Shown here: piece after piece, positions 23,708-32,108 of the stretch
How positions within the stretch are numbered: position 1 is the first letter of the stretch
Layout of the letters: each line of letters opens with the position of its first letter
Source: an uncultured Acidobacteriota bacterium
Lineage (GTDB): Bacteria; Acidobacteriota; Terriglobia; Terriglobales; Acidobacteriaceae
Direction: 5' to 3'
DNA length: 64,000 bases
NCBI GenBank assembly: GCA_903873705.1
Contig: CAIQPK010000007.1
Location: 1-64,000, forward strand
Made by a program: the position numbers and the translations under genes
Notes under the pieces: generated by a model
Told to the model about the DNA's origin: nothing
Seen by the model: only the letters and a program-made list of their open reading frames with translations
Databases searched by the model: none

Positions 23708-25363
23708 TCATCCTAACGCGATCAGAATGCCCTCGTTGCCTTCCACCATCTGCTCGGATTCCGTCGTCGCACCGGCTCCATCCAGGATCGTCGTCAGCAG
23801 CACGGTGCCGCGCGGCACATACGTCGTCACCGGCTCGTCGCCAAAATTCAACAGCACCAGGAAATCCGTGGAGTGACCATCCTCCAGCGCAACCCGGCGA
23901 TAACGCAGCAGCGTTCCCTCAACCGTCACGTCGGCGATCTCGCCCGCATGCAACGTGTCATGCTGCCGCCGCAGATGCAGCAGTGTGCGATACAGCGTGA
24001 ACAGCGAGCGCGAGTCTTTCGCCTGCGTCGCCGCATTCAGCGTCGCATAGCTGTCCAGCATCGGCAGCCACGGCTCGGACTCCGGTGGCGTGAACCCTGC
24101 GTGCGGTGCATCCACCCACAGCATCGGCGACCGCTCCGGGTCGCGTCCTCGTCCCTTGCCCGGCTCATTCTTCTCGGCAGGATCCTGCACCTGCTCGGGC
24201 GCAATCGGTACATCCGTCATACCCAGCTCATCGCCGTAATAGAGCGTTGGCGTTCCACGCAGCGTCAGCAGCAGCATCGCCGCCACGCGCGCCTGCGCCG
24301 CGCCTACACGCGTAGCCAGCCGCGACTGATCATGATTCCCCAGCACATAATTCGGCCACGCTCCCGCGGGCAGCAGTCGCTCGTACTCCTGCACAATCCC
24401 GGCCACAGCAGACGCCTCCCAGTGCGTCTGGATCAGGTGAAAATTAAACGGTAGATGCGCTCCACTCAACTGCGGCACAGCCTCATCCGTCTTCGTTCCA
24501 GGTCCGTAATAACGCACCAACTCCGGCAGCGGCAGGTAGATTTCCCCAATCAGCACCCGGCCTCCAGCATAGCCATCCATCATCGTCCGCATCTCGCGCA
24601 CAATGTCATGCGTCTCCGGCCGGTCAGACGTAAACTTCGGAACCACGCTGGCATGATCCTGCCAGCTGGGGTTCCAATCCGGGTTGCGCGGATTGCTGCG
24701 GAAATCCGCGTCCTTGATCAGCAGCCACAACACATCCATGCGAAAACCATCGACGCCACGATCCAGCCAGAACCGCATCGCCGCATACATCGCCGCGCGC
24801 ACATCCGGATTGCGCCAGTTCAAATCAGGCTGCTGCTTCAGAAACGAGTGCAGATAGAATTGCTCAGTCGCTTCATCCCACGTCCACGCCGAGCCACCGA
24901 AGTGCGACATCCAGTTGTTCGGCACGCGCTCACGGGCCGGGTGCCAGTCGTCCCCCGGAGGCGCAGGGTTGTGCCACAGGTACCAGTCGCGCTTGCGATT
25001 GCTCCGCGACGAACGCGACTCCAAGAACCACGGATGCTGGTCCGAAGTGTGGTTCGGCACAAAATCGAGAATGAGCTTGAGCCCGCGTTGGTGCGCCGCA
25101 GCGATCAACTCATCAAAATCAGCGAGCGAGCCGAACAACGGATCGACATCCGTGTAGTCAGCCACGTCATACCCGAAGTCCGCCATCGGCGACGGATAGA
25201 ACGGCGAAATCCACACCGCATCAACACCCAGCGTGACGAGGTAGTCGAGCCGCGCCGTAATCCCCCGCAGATCGCCCACACCATCGCCGTTTGTGTCTTG
25301 AAAGCTACGCGGATAAACCTGGTAGATAACGCCGGTCTGCCACCACAGTGGAGCATTTGCCAT
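23708..25363 (-). CDS. GH13 alpha-glucosidase / oligo-1,6-glucosidase-like enzyme
   Basis: A 551-residue enzyme of glycoside hydrolase family 13. The conserved regions are in order: VYPRSFQDTNGDGVGDLRGI, DAVWISPFYPSPMADFGYDVADY, LILDFVPNHTSDQHPWF, VDGFRMDVLW (nucleophile Asp), VLIGEIYLP (acid/base Glu) and YVLGNHDQSR (transition-state Asp). There is no signal peptide, so it acts in the cytoplasm on imported maltose or isomaltose-type oligosaccharides. ATG at 25363. It is divergent from the FmdE-like gene with only 47 bases between the starts, so the two promoters overlap. Specificity within alpha-glucosidases cannot be fixed by eye. Confidence 0.92.
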   Translation of the reverse strand: MANAPLWWQTGVIYQVYPRSFQDTNGDGVGDLRGITARLDYLVTLGVDAVWISPFYPSPMADFGYDVADYTDVDPLFGSLADFDELIAAAHQRGLKLILDFVPNHTSDQHPWFLESRSSRSNRKRDWYLWHNPAPPGDDWHPARERVPNNWMSHFGGSAWTWDEATEQFYLHSFLKQQPDLNWRNPDVRAAMYAAMRFWLDRGVDGFRMDVLWLLIKDADFRSNPRNPDWNPSWQDHASVVPKFTSDRPETHDIVREMRTMMDGYAGGRVLIGEIYLPLPELVRYYGPGTKTDEAVPQLSGAHLPFNFHLIQTHWEASAVAGIVQEYERLLPAGAWPNYVLGNHDQSRLATRVGAAQARVAAMLLLTLRGTPTLYYGDELGMTDVPIAPEQVQDPAEKNEPGKGRGRDPERSPMLWVDAPHAGFTPPESEPWLPMLDSYATLNAATQAKDSRSLFTLYRTLLHLRRQHDTLHAGEIADVTVEGTLLRYRRVALEDGHSTDFLVLLNFGDEPVTTYVPRGTVLLTTILDGAGATTESEQMVEGNEGILIALG

Positions 25364-25410
25364 AGGGATAGCATCCTACCGCAAACCCTCTGCAGGCGTA
25401 GCATAAAGCC

Positions 25411-26028
25411 ATGGCAACGCCCACCCTCGACGACCTGCTTTTTGACGCCGAAGCCGCCCACGGACACCTCTGCGCCGGCCAGATTCTCGGCGTGCGCATG
25501 GCCATGCTGGCGCTCGCCAGACTCGGCATCGGCGACCCCCGCGGCCAGCAGAGCCCCGACCGCAAACGCCTTGTCACCTTCGTCGAAATCGACCGTTGCG
25601 CCACCGATGCCATAGCCGTCGTCACCGGATGCCGTGTGGGCAAGCGCGCCCTCAAGCTGCGCGACTGGGGAAAGATGGCCGCCACCTTCATCGACCTGCA
25701 AGCCGCGCTCGGCGATGACCGCTACAAGGGCCTCCGCGTCGTCGCCCGTGAAGATTCCCGCGAACGCGCCGCCGAGCTCTATCCCGAACTCGAAAAACAT
25801 GCGCAGCAAATGAAGGCCTACCGTGACCTGCCCGACGACGCGCTCTTCGACCAGCAGTGGGTCAGCGTCGCGCTGCCGCGCAGCGAGTTTCCCGGCTACA
25901 AGGGTCAGCGACTCGCCTGCGCCCACTGCGGCGAAGGAGTCAGCTACGACCGCTTCATCGAACAAGCCGGCGAGCGTCTCTGCTTGGCCTGCGCCAACCC
26001 CGCCAGCCGCTACTACCAGCCCTTGTAA
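25411..26028 (+). CDS. FmdE-domain protein with C-terminal zinc ribbon
   Basis: A 205-residue protein. Residues 5-140 are an FmdE-like domain (HGHLCAGQILGVRMAMLAL, FVEIDRCATDAIAVVTGCRVGKRALKLRDWGKMAATF), with conserved His and Cys residues expected to bind metal. The C-terminus carries a four-Cys zinc ribbon (LACAHCGEGVSY and LCLACAN). FmdE proteins were named after a subunit next to formylmethanofuran dehydrogenase, but most members occur outside methanogens and their role is unclear; some are linked to molybdenum or tungsten enzymes. No such enzyme is encoded here. A hairpin terminator follows. Confidence 0.85.
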   Translation: MATPTLDDLLFDAEAAHGHLCAGQILGVRMAMLALARLGIGDPRGQQSPDRKRLVTFVEIDRCATDAIAVVTGCRVGKRALKLRDWGKMAATFIDLQAALGDDRYKGLRVVAREDSRERAAELYPELEKHAQQMKAYRDLPDDALFDQQWVSVALPRSEFPGYKGQRLACAHCGEGVSYDRFIEQAGERLCLACANPASRYYQPL

Positions 26029-26047
26029 CCCGTGCAAAAACATCGAA

Positions 26048-26067
26048 GCCGGCGCTTGCACGCCGGC
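26048..26067. terminator. Hairpin between convergent FmdE-like and small exported protein genes
   Basis: GCCGGCG, a CTTGCA loop and CGCCGGC form a perfect 7-bp stem located 20 bases behind the FmdE-like stop and 26 bases beyond the stop of the minus-strand gene. No T tract. Confidence 0.55.
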
Positions 26068-26092
26068 CTCGGGAACATCGGTTGAGCTTCAA

Positions 26093-26428
26093 TTAGCGAT
26101 GGTCGAACCGGTCGTGGTCGAAGCGGTCACGATCGTGGAAGCGGCGTTCACGCTCAAAGCGCTCACGGCGCAGGAACTCCTGGCGACGCAGCCATTGCTG
26201 GTGCTCCTCGAACTGGCGACGATCATAGTAGCCGTATCCGGGAGCAACATACACCGGCGCAGGAGCCACATAGCGCGGTCCGCCAAACTGTACCCCGACG
26301 GAGAAATGCTGGGCCTGGGCCGCGGGCGTCCCGGCGAGGGCTGCGCCTGCCAACGTGGCGGCGGCAAGAACTTTGAGTGCGCTGGACTTCACTGATGTAA
26401 GCTTCGCAGTTACATTCGATAGCTTCAT
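26093..26428 (-). CDS. Small exported Tyr/Arg-rich protein
   Basis: A 111-residue protein with a signal peptide (residues 1-39, cleavage near AQAQ) and a mature part of about 72 residues. The first half is Gly/Pro/Tyr/Val-rich (GPRYVAPAPVYVAPGYGYYD), the second is Arg/Glu/His-rich with repeated RFE/RFD units (QEFLRRERFERERRFHDR and DRFDHDRFDHR). AGGAGG lies six bases before the ATG, so it is probably well translated. No known domain. Similar YVAP-type envelope proteins are common in Acidobacteriota and Proteobacteria without defined roles; the His/Asp end could bind metal, which is speculation. Confidence 0.75.
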   Translation of the reverse strand: MKLSNVTAKLTSVKSSALKVLAAATLAGAALAGTPAAQAQHFSVGVQFGGPRYVAPAPVYVAPGYGYYDRRQFEEHQQWLRRQEFLRRERFERERRFHDRDRFDHDRFDHR

Positions 26429-26543
26429 GACGTGCCTCCTGTGTTGCTTCTTAATGGCTGCCTATTTCTAAGCACAGTGAAGTAAACGCGAGTTCACGCA
26501 AAGCGTTGCGCGCAACTATTTCCTGCCACCGGGTTGCTGGAAA

Positions 26544-28604
26544 TCACTTCGAAAGCGTAAACCGAACCCCGCCCTGCACGATGCGCGGCGCAGCCAGCGT
26601 GGGCGTCGGTGTCTTACCCGCATCTATTGCCCGGTTCAACACGTTCTGAGAGCTCGCGTAGATCGAAAGCCCCCGCCCCAGCTTGCGCTCCGCATACAGG
26701 TCGAAGCGAGCGTAGGGGTGGAGCAGCTGGGTATTCTCGGCGTCGTCGAACTCATTGCCCTCATACAGCGCATTCACAATCAACGTTGCCAGCCGAGGAT
26801 GGTCATACCGCAGCTGCGTCGACACCGACTGCCGCGGCACCTGCGGAATCCGGTGGCCCAGCAGGTTGGTCTGTGCCGGGAACGCGTTATTGAACGCCGT
26901 CACGGTAGCAACAGCGAACTGATAGCTGACATCAGCCGACAAGCCGTCCCACGAAGCGGAATGCGCTTCCAGCATCATGCCCCGGCTGCGTATCTGCCCC
27001 AGGTTCTGCCGCTGATACGTATTCGTTGAAAGCAGGACAGCCGAGATCGGCCGGTTGATCTCCGTCCAGAAATAAGTCGACCGCAATGAACCCACATGCG
27101 CCCGAGACCGCTCGCCACCAAACTCAAAACCCGTAGCCCGTTCCGCCAGCAGCGTGTTGTTGGCGCGCGTCAGTTGCGCTCCAACCTGGAACGACCGATA
27201 CAGCTCATTGAGCGACGGCGCACGAAATGCACGGAACGCTGTGCCCGTCAGCGCCAACCCTCCGGGCAAATGCCGCACCAGCCCCAGTCGCGGACTCACG
27301 AACATCTCCGTCAGCGGCACCAACTCCGTGATCGCCGAGGTATTCGAAGCCGTTGAGCGGGCATCGAAGGTGCGGAAGGAATCGACGCGGACAGACCCTG
27401 AGGCAGACCAGCCTTTCGGCTGCCAGATCGCATCCGCGTAGCCACCGGCCCCACGCTGCCGCGCCCGCGTGCTTACCAGCACTTTGGTCGAAGGCGTCGT
27501 CTCGTTGTCCGTCGCCCGCACATCCCGCAGGTCGACACCCAGCGCCGCGCTCACGTTCTCCGGCAGTGCACGCGATCCCTGCAGCACAAAGCCGTATTCA
27601 TTCAGCGGTACCTTTTGCAGCTTCGTCAGCGACTCCGTCGCACGCGCCGGCAGCGGGACCGAAGTGAAGCTCTGGCTGTAAGTCTCACGCCCCCCAAAAA
27701 TCCGCACCAGCCCATGGCCCGCCCTGGCGTCCACATCGGCACCCCCCTGGTAGCGCCAGAAGTGTGTCGCATTCGTCTGCAGCGGCGTCCCGTTCCCGCG
27801 CTGCTCGGCCAGCACATTGCCACGCAGAAAAGCCGAGCCGTGGTCGCCCGAGAATGGCGCACGAACTTCGACGCGGCCCGCCTGCCCCTCGACCCCGGAC
27901 GGAACATCCACCACGCCCCGCGCAGCAGGAGCAGTAGGAACATAGCCGCTCGTCCGCAGCGCACTGCCCGCGCCAAGAAAAGCAACCCGTCGCGACCCAA
28001 ATGTGAATAAGCCGTCTTCCTGATGGGTGGCTTCACTCGCGCCAGAGGCATCGGCGCTGAAGCGGAAAGGAGCCGAGGCCTTGACCGGAATCAAATCGAT
28101 CGCTCCGCCAATCGCGCTCGACCCATATAGATCAGCTGCACCGCCGCGCATCATGTTCACGCGGTCCACCACCAGCAGCGGCACCTCGTTCCAGTGGACC
28201 CACCCGCCAAAGGGGTCGCCCATCGGCACCTCATCGCTCAACACCAGCGTGCGACTGACAGCCGTACTGCCCAGCCCCCGCAGGCTCACACCCTGCGACG
28301 TCGGGTTCAACGACCATGAACTCGTCCGTCGAAAAAGTTTGAAGCCCGAAACCGCATGCAGCGCATCGTCCAGTGAGAACCCCGCACTCTGCTCCAGCTG
28401 CTGCTGTGTCAGTACGGCGACGCTCGATGCCGAATCGTTCACCCCAACGATGCCGCGGTCAGCGGTCACGGTTACCTGCTGCACGGATTGCAGGCGCTGC
28501 GGCGGCGTTGCAGAGGTTGCGGGAGCAGTCGTCTGCTGTCCACCGGCCACCAACGCGCAAAGTCCAATCGCACCGCCACAACCGAACAGGCGTAACTTCA
28601 TCAT
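26544..28604 (-). CDS. TonB-dependent receptor (BtuB/vitamin or siderophore-like)
   Basis: A 686-residue outer-membrane receptor with plug and barrel. The start at 28604 (MMKLRLFGCGGAIGLCALV) gives a signal peptide and has AAGGA ten bases upstream; the ORF-track start at 28892 adds 96 residues of non-protein-like sequence. The plug runs from about residue 40 to 160 (VTVTADRGIVGVNDSASSVAVLTQQQLE, ISLRGLGSTAVSRTLVLSDEVP-like SLRGLGSTAVS, MMRGGAADLYGSSAIGGAIDLIP). The barrel carries the usual HPYARFDLYAERKLGRGLSIYASSQNVLN near the end. Unlike the receptor at 11707 it lacks an N-terminal CarboxypepD-like domain. I looked for a cobalamin riboswitch upstream and found none. Substrate unknown. Confidence 0.88.
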   Translation of the reverse strand: MMKLRLFGCGGAIGLCALVAGGQQTTAPATSATPPQRLQSVQQVTVTADRGIVGVNDSASSVAVLTQQQLEQSAGFSLDDALHAVSGFKLFRRTSSWSLNPTSQGVSLRGLGSTAVSRTLVLSDEVPMGDPFGGWVHWNEVPLLVVDRVNMMRGGAADLYGSSAIGGAIDLIPVKASAPFRFSADASGASEATHQEDGLFTFGSRRVAFLGAGSALRTSGYVPTAPAARGVVDVPSGVEGQAGRVEVRAPFSGDHGSAFLRGNVLAEQRGNGTPLQTNATHFWRYQGGADVDARAGHGLVRIFGGRETYSQSFTSVPLPARATESLTKLQKVPLNEYGFVLQGSRALPENVSAALGVDLRDVRATDNETTPSTKVLVSTRARQRGAGGYADAIWQPKGWSASGSVRVDSFRTFDARSTASNTSAITELVPLTEMFVSPRLGLVRHLPGGLALTGTAFRAFRAPSLNELYRSFQVGAQLTRANNTLLAERATGFEFGGERSRAHVGSLRSTYFWTEINRPISAVLLSTNTYQRQNLGQIRSRGMMLEAHSASWDGLSADVSYQFAVATVTAFNNAFPAQTNLLGHRIPQVPRQSVSTQLRYDHPRLATLIVNALYEGNEFDDAENTQLLHPYARFDLYAERKLGRGLSIYASSQNVLNRAIDAGKTPTPTLAAPRIVQGGVRFTLSK

Positions 28605-28762
28605 CTTCCGATCCTTCCACGGCAGCGCCGCGCCTTCCGCGCCCGTGACGCCCCATCCCCTGACGGGTGCGCCCAGGCAAAAAAATCTGTGAACGTCCGG
28701 ATAGTAATGGAGACGAGACAGACCTGTTAAGGGCCGCAGCATACGGAAAAATGTTTCAGGGC

Positions 28763-30211
28763 CTAAACTTGCGCCGCCTCGATAGCGGCGCCAACCCGCA
28801 GCATCGTCGCCTCGCCAAAATGCGGCCCCAGTATCTGCACCCCGATCGGCAACCCCGCCGCCGTCGTTCCGCACGGCACACTCATGCCGCAAATACCGGC
28901 CAGCGACGCCGCCACCGAGTAAATATCTTCCAGGTACATCTTCACCGGGTCATCGGTCTTTTCGCCCAGCTTGAACGCCGGTGTCGGCGTCACCGGGCAC
29001 ACGATCGCGTCCACCTGCTCATACGCCGCCAGGAAGTCCCGCGTCAGCAGCGTGCGCACCTGCTGCGCTTTCAGGTAGTAGGCATCGTAATATCCCGCCG
29101 ACAGCGCATACGTCCCCAGCAGAATCCGCCGCTTCACCTCCGCGCCAAACCCCTGATCGCGCGTCTTGCGGAACATCGCAGCCAGCGTGTTCGACTCCGC
29201 CGCACGTAACCCGAACCGCACGCCGTCAAACCGCGAAAGATTCGAAGAAGCCTCAGCCGTCGCCACCACGTAATACGTTGGAATCGCGTACCGCGTATGC
29301 GGCAGCGAGACCTTGTGAATCGTGCACCCCGCACTCCGCAGCGCGTCGAGCGATTTCTCAATAGCGGCCCGAATTTCAGGATCCAGCCCCTCGCCGAAGT
29401 ACTCATCCGGCACACCGATCCGCAGCCCCGCAACCGGCTTCGCCAGCTCTGCCGTGTAGCGAGCAGGCACCGTCTGCGACGACGTCGCGTCCAGCGTATC
29501 CGGCCCCGCCAGCACTTCCAGCATCGTCGCCGCATCGGCCACGTTTTTCGTAAACGGACCCACCCGATCCAGCGATGACGCAAACGCAATCAACCCGAAC
29601 CGCGAAACCCGTCCATATGTCGGCAGCACGCCCACCACGCCGCAGAAAGCCGCCGGCTGCCGAATCGACCCACCCGTATCCGTACCCAGCGAAGCCACGC
29701 ACAGCCCAGCCGCCACCGCCGCCGCACTTCCGCCCGATGACCCACCCGGGACCCGGTCCAGCGCCCGCGGATTATGCACCGGCCCGTAAGCCGAGTTCTC
29801 GTTCGACGATCCCATCGCAAACTCATCGCAATTCAGCTTGCCCAGCAGCACCGCACCCGCCGCTTCCAGTTTGCCGACCACCGTCGCGTCGTAAGGCGGA
29901 TGATACCCCTTCAAGATCAGCGACCCCGCCGTCGCCGGCGAGCCCACCATCGTCAGCACGTCTTTCACGCCAATAGGCACGCCCGCCAGCGGCCCCAGCT
30001 CGGCACCGGCTTTCACGTCCGCATCCACCTTCGCCGCTTGCGCCAGCGCGCGGTCCCGGCTTAGCGCCAGGTAGCTGTTGATGTTCGGATCGACGGCAGT
30101 AATGCGCTCGTAGTGCTGCTCGGCCAACGCAGTGGCTGTAATGAGGCCAGAGCGAACGTGGTCGCGAGCGGCGGTAATGCTCAACGTTTCGAGATGGATA
30201 GCTTCGGACAT
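28763..30211 (-). CDS. gatA: Asp/Glu-tRNA amidotransferase subunit A
   Basis: A 482-residue amidase-signature enzyme, the glutaminase subunit of GatCAB, which amidates misacylated Glu-tRNA(Gln) or Asp-tRNA(Asn) in the cytoplasm. The catalytic Lys is in GVPIGVKDVLT, and the cis-Ser/Ser pair in PGGSSGGSAAAVAAG and SLGTDTGGSIRQPAAFCG. The ending GLPIGVQILGPHFGEATMLR is typical for GatA. Length matches the family. The gatC gene lies 69 bases upstream on the same strand. gatB is not in the window. The gene ends 158 bases before the TonB receptor start. Confidence 0.97.
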   Translation of the reverse strand: MSEAIHLETLSITAARDHVRSGLITATALAEQHYERITAVDPNINSYLALSRDRALAQAAKVDADVKAGAELGPLAGVPIGVKDVLTMVGSPATAGSLILKGYHPPYDATVVGKLEAAGAVLLGKLNCDEFAMGSSNENSAYGPVHNPRALDRVPGGSSGGSAAAVAAGLCVASLGTDTGGSIRQPAAFCGVVGVLPTYGRVSRFGLIAFASSLDRVGPFTKNVADAATMLEVLAGPDTLDATSSQTVPARYTAELAKPVAGLRIGVPDEYFGEGLDPEIRAAIEKSLDALRSAGCTIHKVSLPHTRYAIPTYYVVATAEASSNLSRFDGVRFGLRAAESNTLAAMFRKTRDQGFGAEVKRRILLGTYALSAGYYDAYYLKAQQVRTLLTRDFLAAYEQVDAIVCPVTPTPAFKLGEKTDDPVKMYLEDIYSVAASLAGICGMSVPCGTTAAGLPIGVQILGPHFGEATMLRVGAAIEAAQV

Positions 30212-30280
30212 GCGTTAAGTCGATTCCTTGGGCGCCGTCACGGCGCGTCTAGCTTGAAATGGTTGCAAATCCCAGCGTTT

Positions 30281-30607
30281 CTACCGCTCAATTACCTTCG
30301 GCACTTTGAAGAACCGGCCATCCGTCTCGGGCGCCTCGGCCATCACAGCGGTCCGATCGACCGACGCCCGCACCACATCGGCGCGCAGCGTCTCGCCATG
30401 AGCCGCAGCGGTCAAGCCCAGCATCTCGCCCACCTGCGCCATCGCCGGCACACCGGTCGTATCCAACTCATTTAGCTGCGCAATGTAGCCAAGGATGGCA
30501 TTCAGGTCGCGCGCCATGCGCGGCATCTCTTCGGCGGTCAGCTCCAGGTTGGCGAGCTCGGCCACCCGGGTCACATCTTCATTGGTCACCACCGCTGTTT
30601 CACTCAT
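30281..30607 (-). CDS. gatC: Asp/Glu-tRNA amidotransferase subunit C
   Basis: A 108-residue small GatCAB subunit that stabilises GatA. Family features are VTRVAELANLELTAEEMPRMARDLNAILGYIAQLNELDTTGV and a C-terminal ETDGRFFKVPKVIE. It overlaps the DUF721 gene upstream by four bases (ATGA) and is followed by gatA, so it is probably cotranslated with both. Confidence 0.96.
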   Translation of the reverse strand: MSETAVVTNEDVTRVAELANLELTAEEMPRMARDLNAILGYIAQLNELDTTGVPAMAQVGEMLGLTAAAHGETLRADVVRASVDRTAVMAEAPETDGRFFKVPKVIER

Positions 30608-30918
30608 CGCACCCGTTCCTTTTCCTGTCTGCCGCTCATTTTGTCTGCGTTTTCAAAGTGTATCGCGGTCACCGGCACACCGGCGATTCGCCCCAGGTCG
30701 CTGGTCAGAATCCCCCGCATCTGGCCGAGCGGCTCCATCCACTCCGCCGACGCCACCACGATCCGCACCACGCCGCGCTCGTACGCCACAATCTCCGCAT
30801 GACCCGCCAGCGCCGACCCACACGCCACCGGCCACGCCGCAGCCAGCCGATCCAGCTCCGGCAACGGTCGCAGACTTCGCCCCAACTGGCTCCGCAGCAG
30901 CTCTCGCATCCCCTGCAT
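30604..30918 (-). CDS. DUF721 / DciA-like protein
   Basis: A 104-residue protein with the DUF721 core: LGRSLRPLPELDRLAAAWPVACGSALAGHAEIVAYERGVVRIVVASAEWMEPL, with the conserved Trp and the W-x2-x-G pattern. DciA proteins of this family act on the replicative helicase DnaB in bacteria without DnaC; whether this short member does is inferred. It starts one base inside the stop of the GT4 gene (TGATG) and overlaps gatC by four bases, so all are coupled. Confidence 0.85.
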   Translation of the reverse strand: MQGMRELLRSQLGRSLRPLPELDRLAAAWPVACGSALAGHAEIVAYERGVVRIVVASAEWMEPLGQMRGILTSDLGRIAGVPVTAIHFENADKMSGRQEKERVR

Positions 30919-32090
30919 CAGCGAGCCCTCACCACATCCGCTGCTTCAGCCGCCGAAAGTGCCACCCCGGCCGCCTCAGGGACATGCCGCAGCACGGCAG
31001 CACGATAGTGCTCCAGAAAAAGAGGCGTAGCGAAGCCCGCCGCCCATTCCCGCGCATCCGCCGCGGCAAATCGCGGCTCGCCATCAGCCTCCCACTGCGC
31101 GATGGCCGCCGCCGCCGACTCCGCCGTCTGCTCCCCAAAATAAGCACCCGTCGGCCGCACCTCACCCGCCGCTCCGCGTACCGTCTCCAGCGACCCGCCC
31201 GCCCCGTACGCAATCACCGGCCGCCCACACGCCTGCGCCTCCAGCGGCACCATCCCAAAATCCTCATCCGCCGCAAACAACAGCGCGCGGCAGCGCGCAA
31301 ACTCCGCCCACAGAGCCTCGGTAGAAAGCTCACCGAGAAACTCAACCAGCGGATCGCCCGCAGCCAGCCGCTGCAGTCTTGCCTCCTCCGGCCCCGTCCC
31401 CGCAATCCGCAACCGGCGCCCCAGCCGCCGGCAAGCCTCCATCAAAATCTCAGTACGCTTGTACGCCACCAGCCGCCCGGCGCAAAGGTAATGGTCGCCC
31501 GGAAGCTGCCCCGCCAACGCATCTGCACGATCCAGGTCAATCGGCGGATGCACCACCTCCGACTCCCGCCCATAGCATCGCCGAATCCGGTCAGCCACAT
31601 AAGCCGAATTTGCCAGGAAGTACGTCACCCGCTCCGCCGCCCGTCGGTCCCACTCCCGCACCCGTGGCACCGCCGCTGAAAACGCAGCCCGGGTAACCGG
31701 CCCCATCGCATCGCGGTACGCCTCGTATCCATCCCACAGGTACCTCATCGGCGAGTGGCAATAACAAATCTGCACCGCCCCGGCATCCAGCCGAACACCC
31801 TTGACCGGCCCGCTGTCGGACGACAGCACAAGGTCAAACCCCCGCAAATCGAGGCTCTCCGCCGCCGCCGGATAAAGCGGAAGAAAGTGGCGGTGATGCG
31901 TCCGGCCCAGCGGTAGTTTTTGCAGAAATGAAGTGTGAAGAGGACGCCCCGCCAGTGTAGCGGGAAGTCCGGCCGGCGAGGCTACCAGCGTAAACAACTC
32001 CGCGGTTGGAAACAGCGCAGCAATGCACTCCGCAACGCGCTCTCCGCCGCCACGCGTCACAAACCAGTGATGAACCACAGCAACACGCAC
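30918..32090 (-). CDS. Glycosyltransferase family 4
   Basis: A 390-residue GT-B glycosyltransferase with a GTG start at 32090. The N-terminus reads VVHHWFVTRGGGERVAE. The C-terminal domain contains YLCAGRLVAYKRTEILMEACRRL, IAGTGPEE and the EX7E-like block FAADEDFGMVPLEAQACGRPVIAYGAGGSLETV, which binds the nucleotide sugar. Mannosyl- or rhamnosyltransferases of O-antigen and exopolysaccharide assembly have this form. It is followed directly by DUF721, gatC and gatA, and preceded 18 bases upstream by a priming sugar transferase, so cell-envelope and translation genes share a transcript. Cytoplasmic side of the inner membrane. Confidence 0.9.
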   Translation of the reverse strand: MRVAVVHHWFVTRGGGERVAECIAALFPTAELFTLVASPAGLPATLAGRPLHTSFLQKLPLGRTHHRHFLPLYPAAAESLDLRGFDLVLSSDSGPVKGVRLDAGAVQICYCHSPMRYLWDGYEAYRDAMGPVTRAAFSAAVPRVREWDRRAAERVTYFLANSAYVADRIRRCYGRESEVVHPPIDLDRADALAGQLPGDHYLCAGRLVAYKRTEILMEACRRLGRRLRIAGTGPEEARLQRLAAGDPLVEFLGELSTEALWAEFARCRALLFAADEDFGMVPLEAQACGRPVIAYGAGGSLETVRGAAGEVRPTGAYFGEQTAESAAAAIAQWEADGEPRFAAADAREWAAGFATPLFLEHYRAAVLRHVPEAAGVALSAAEAADVVRAR

Positions 32091-32108
32091 GCGGCAGAAA
32101 CCCCGTCG

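Noticed and set aside
28605-28762. Possible riboswitch before the second TonB receptor
   Set aside because: I looked for cobalamin and TPP box sequences on the minus strand and did not find them; only a GC-rich leader is visible.
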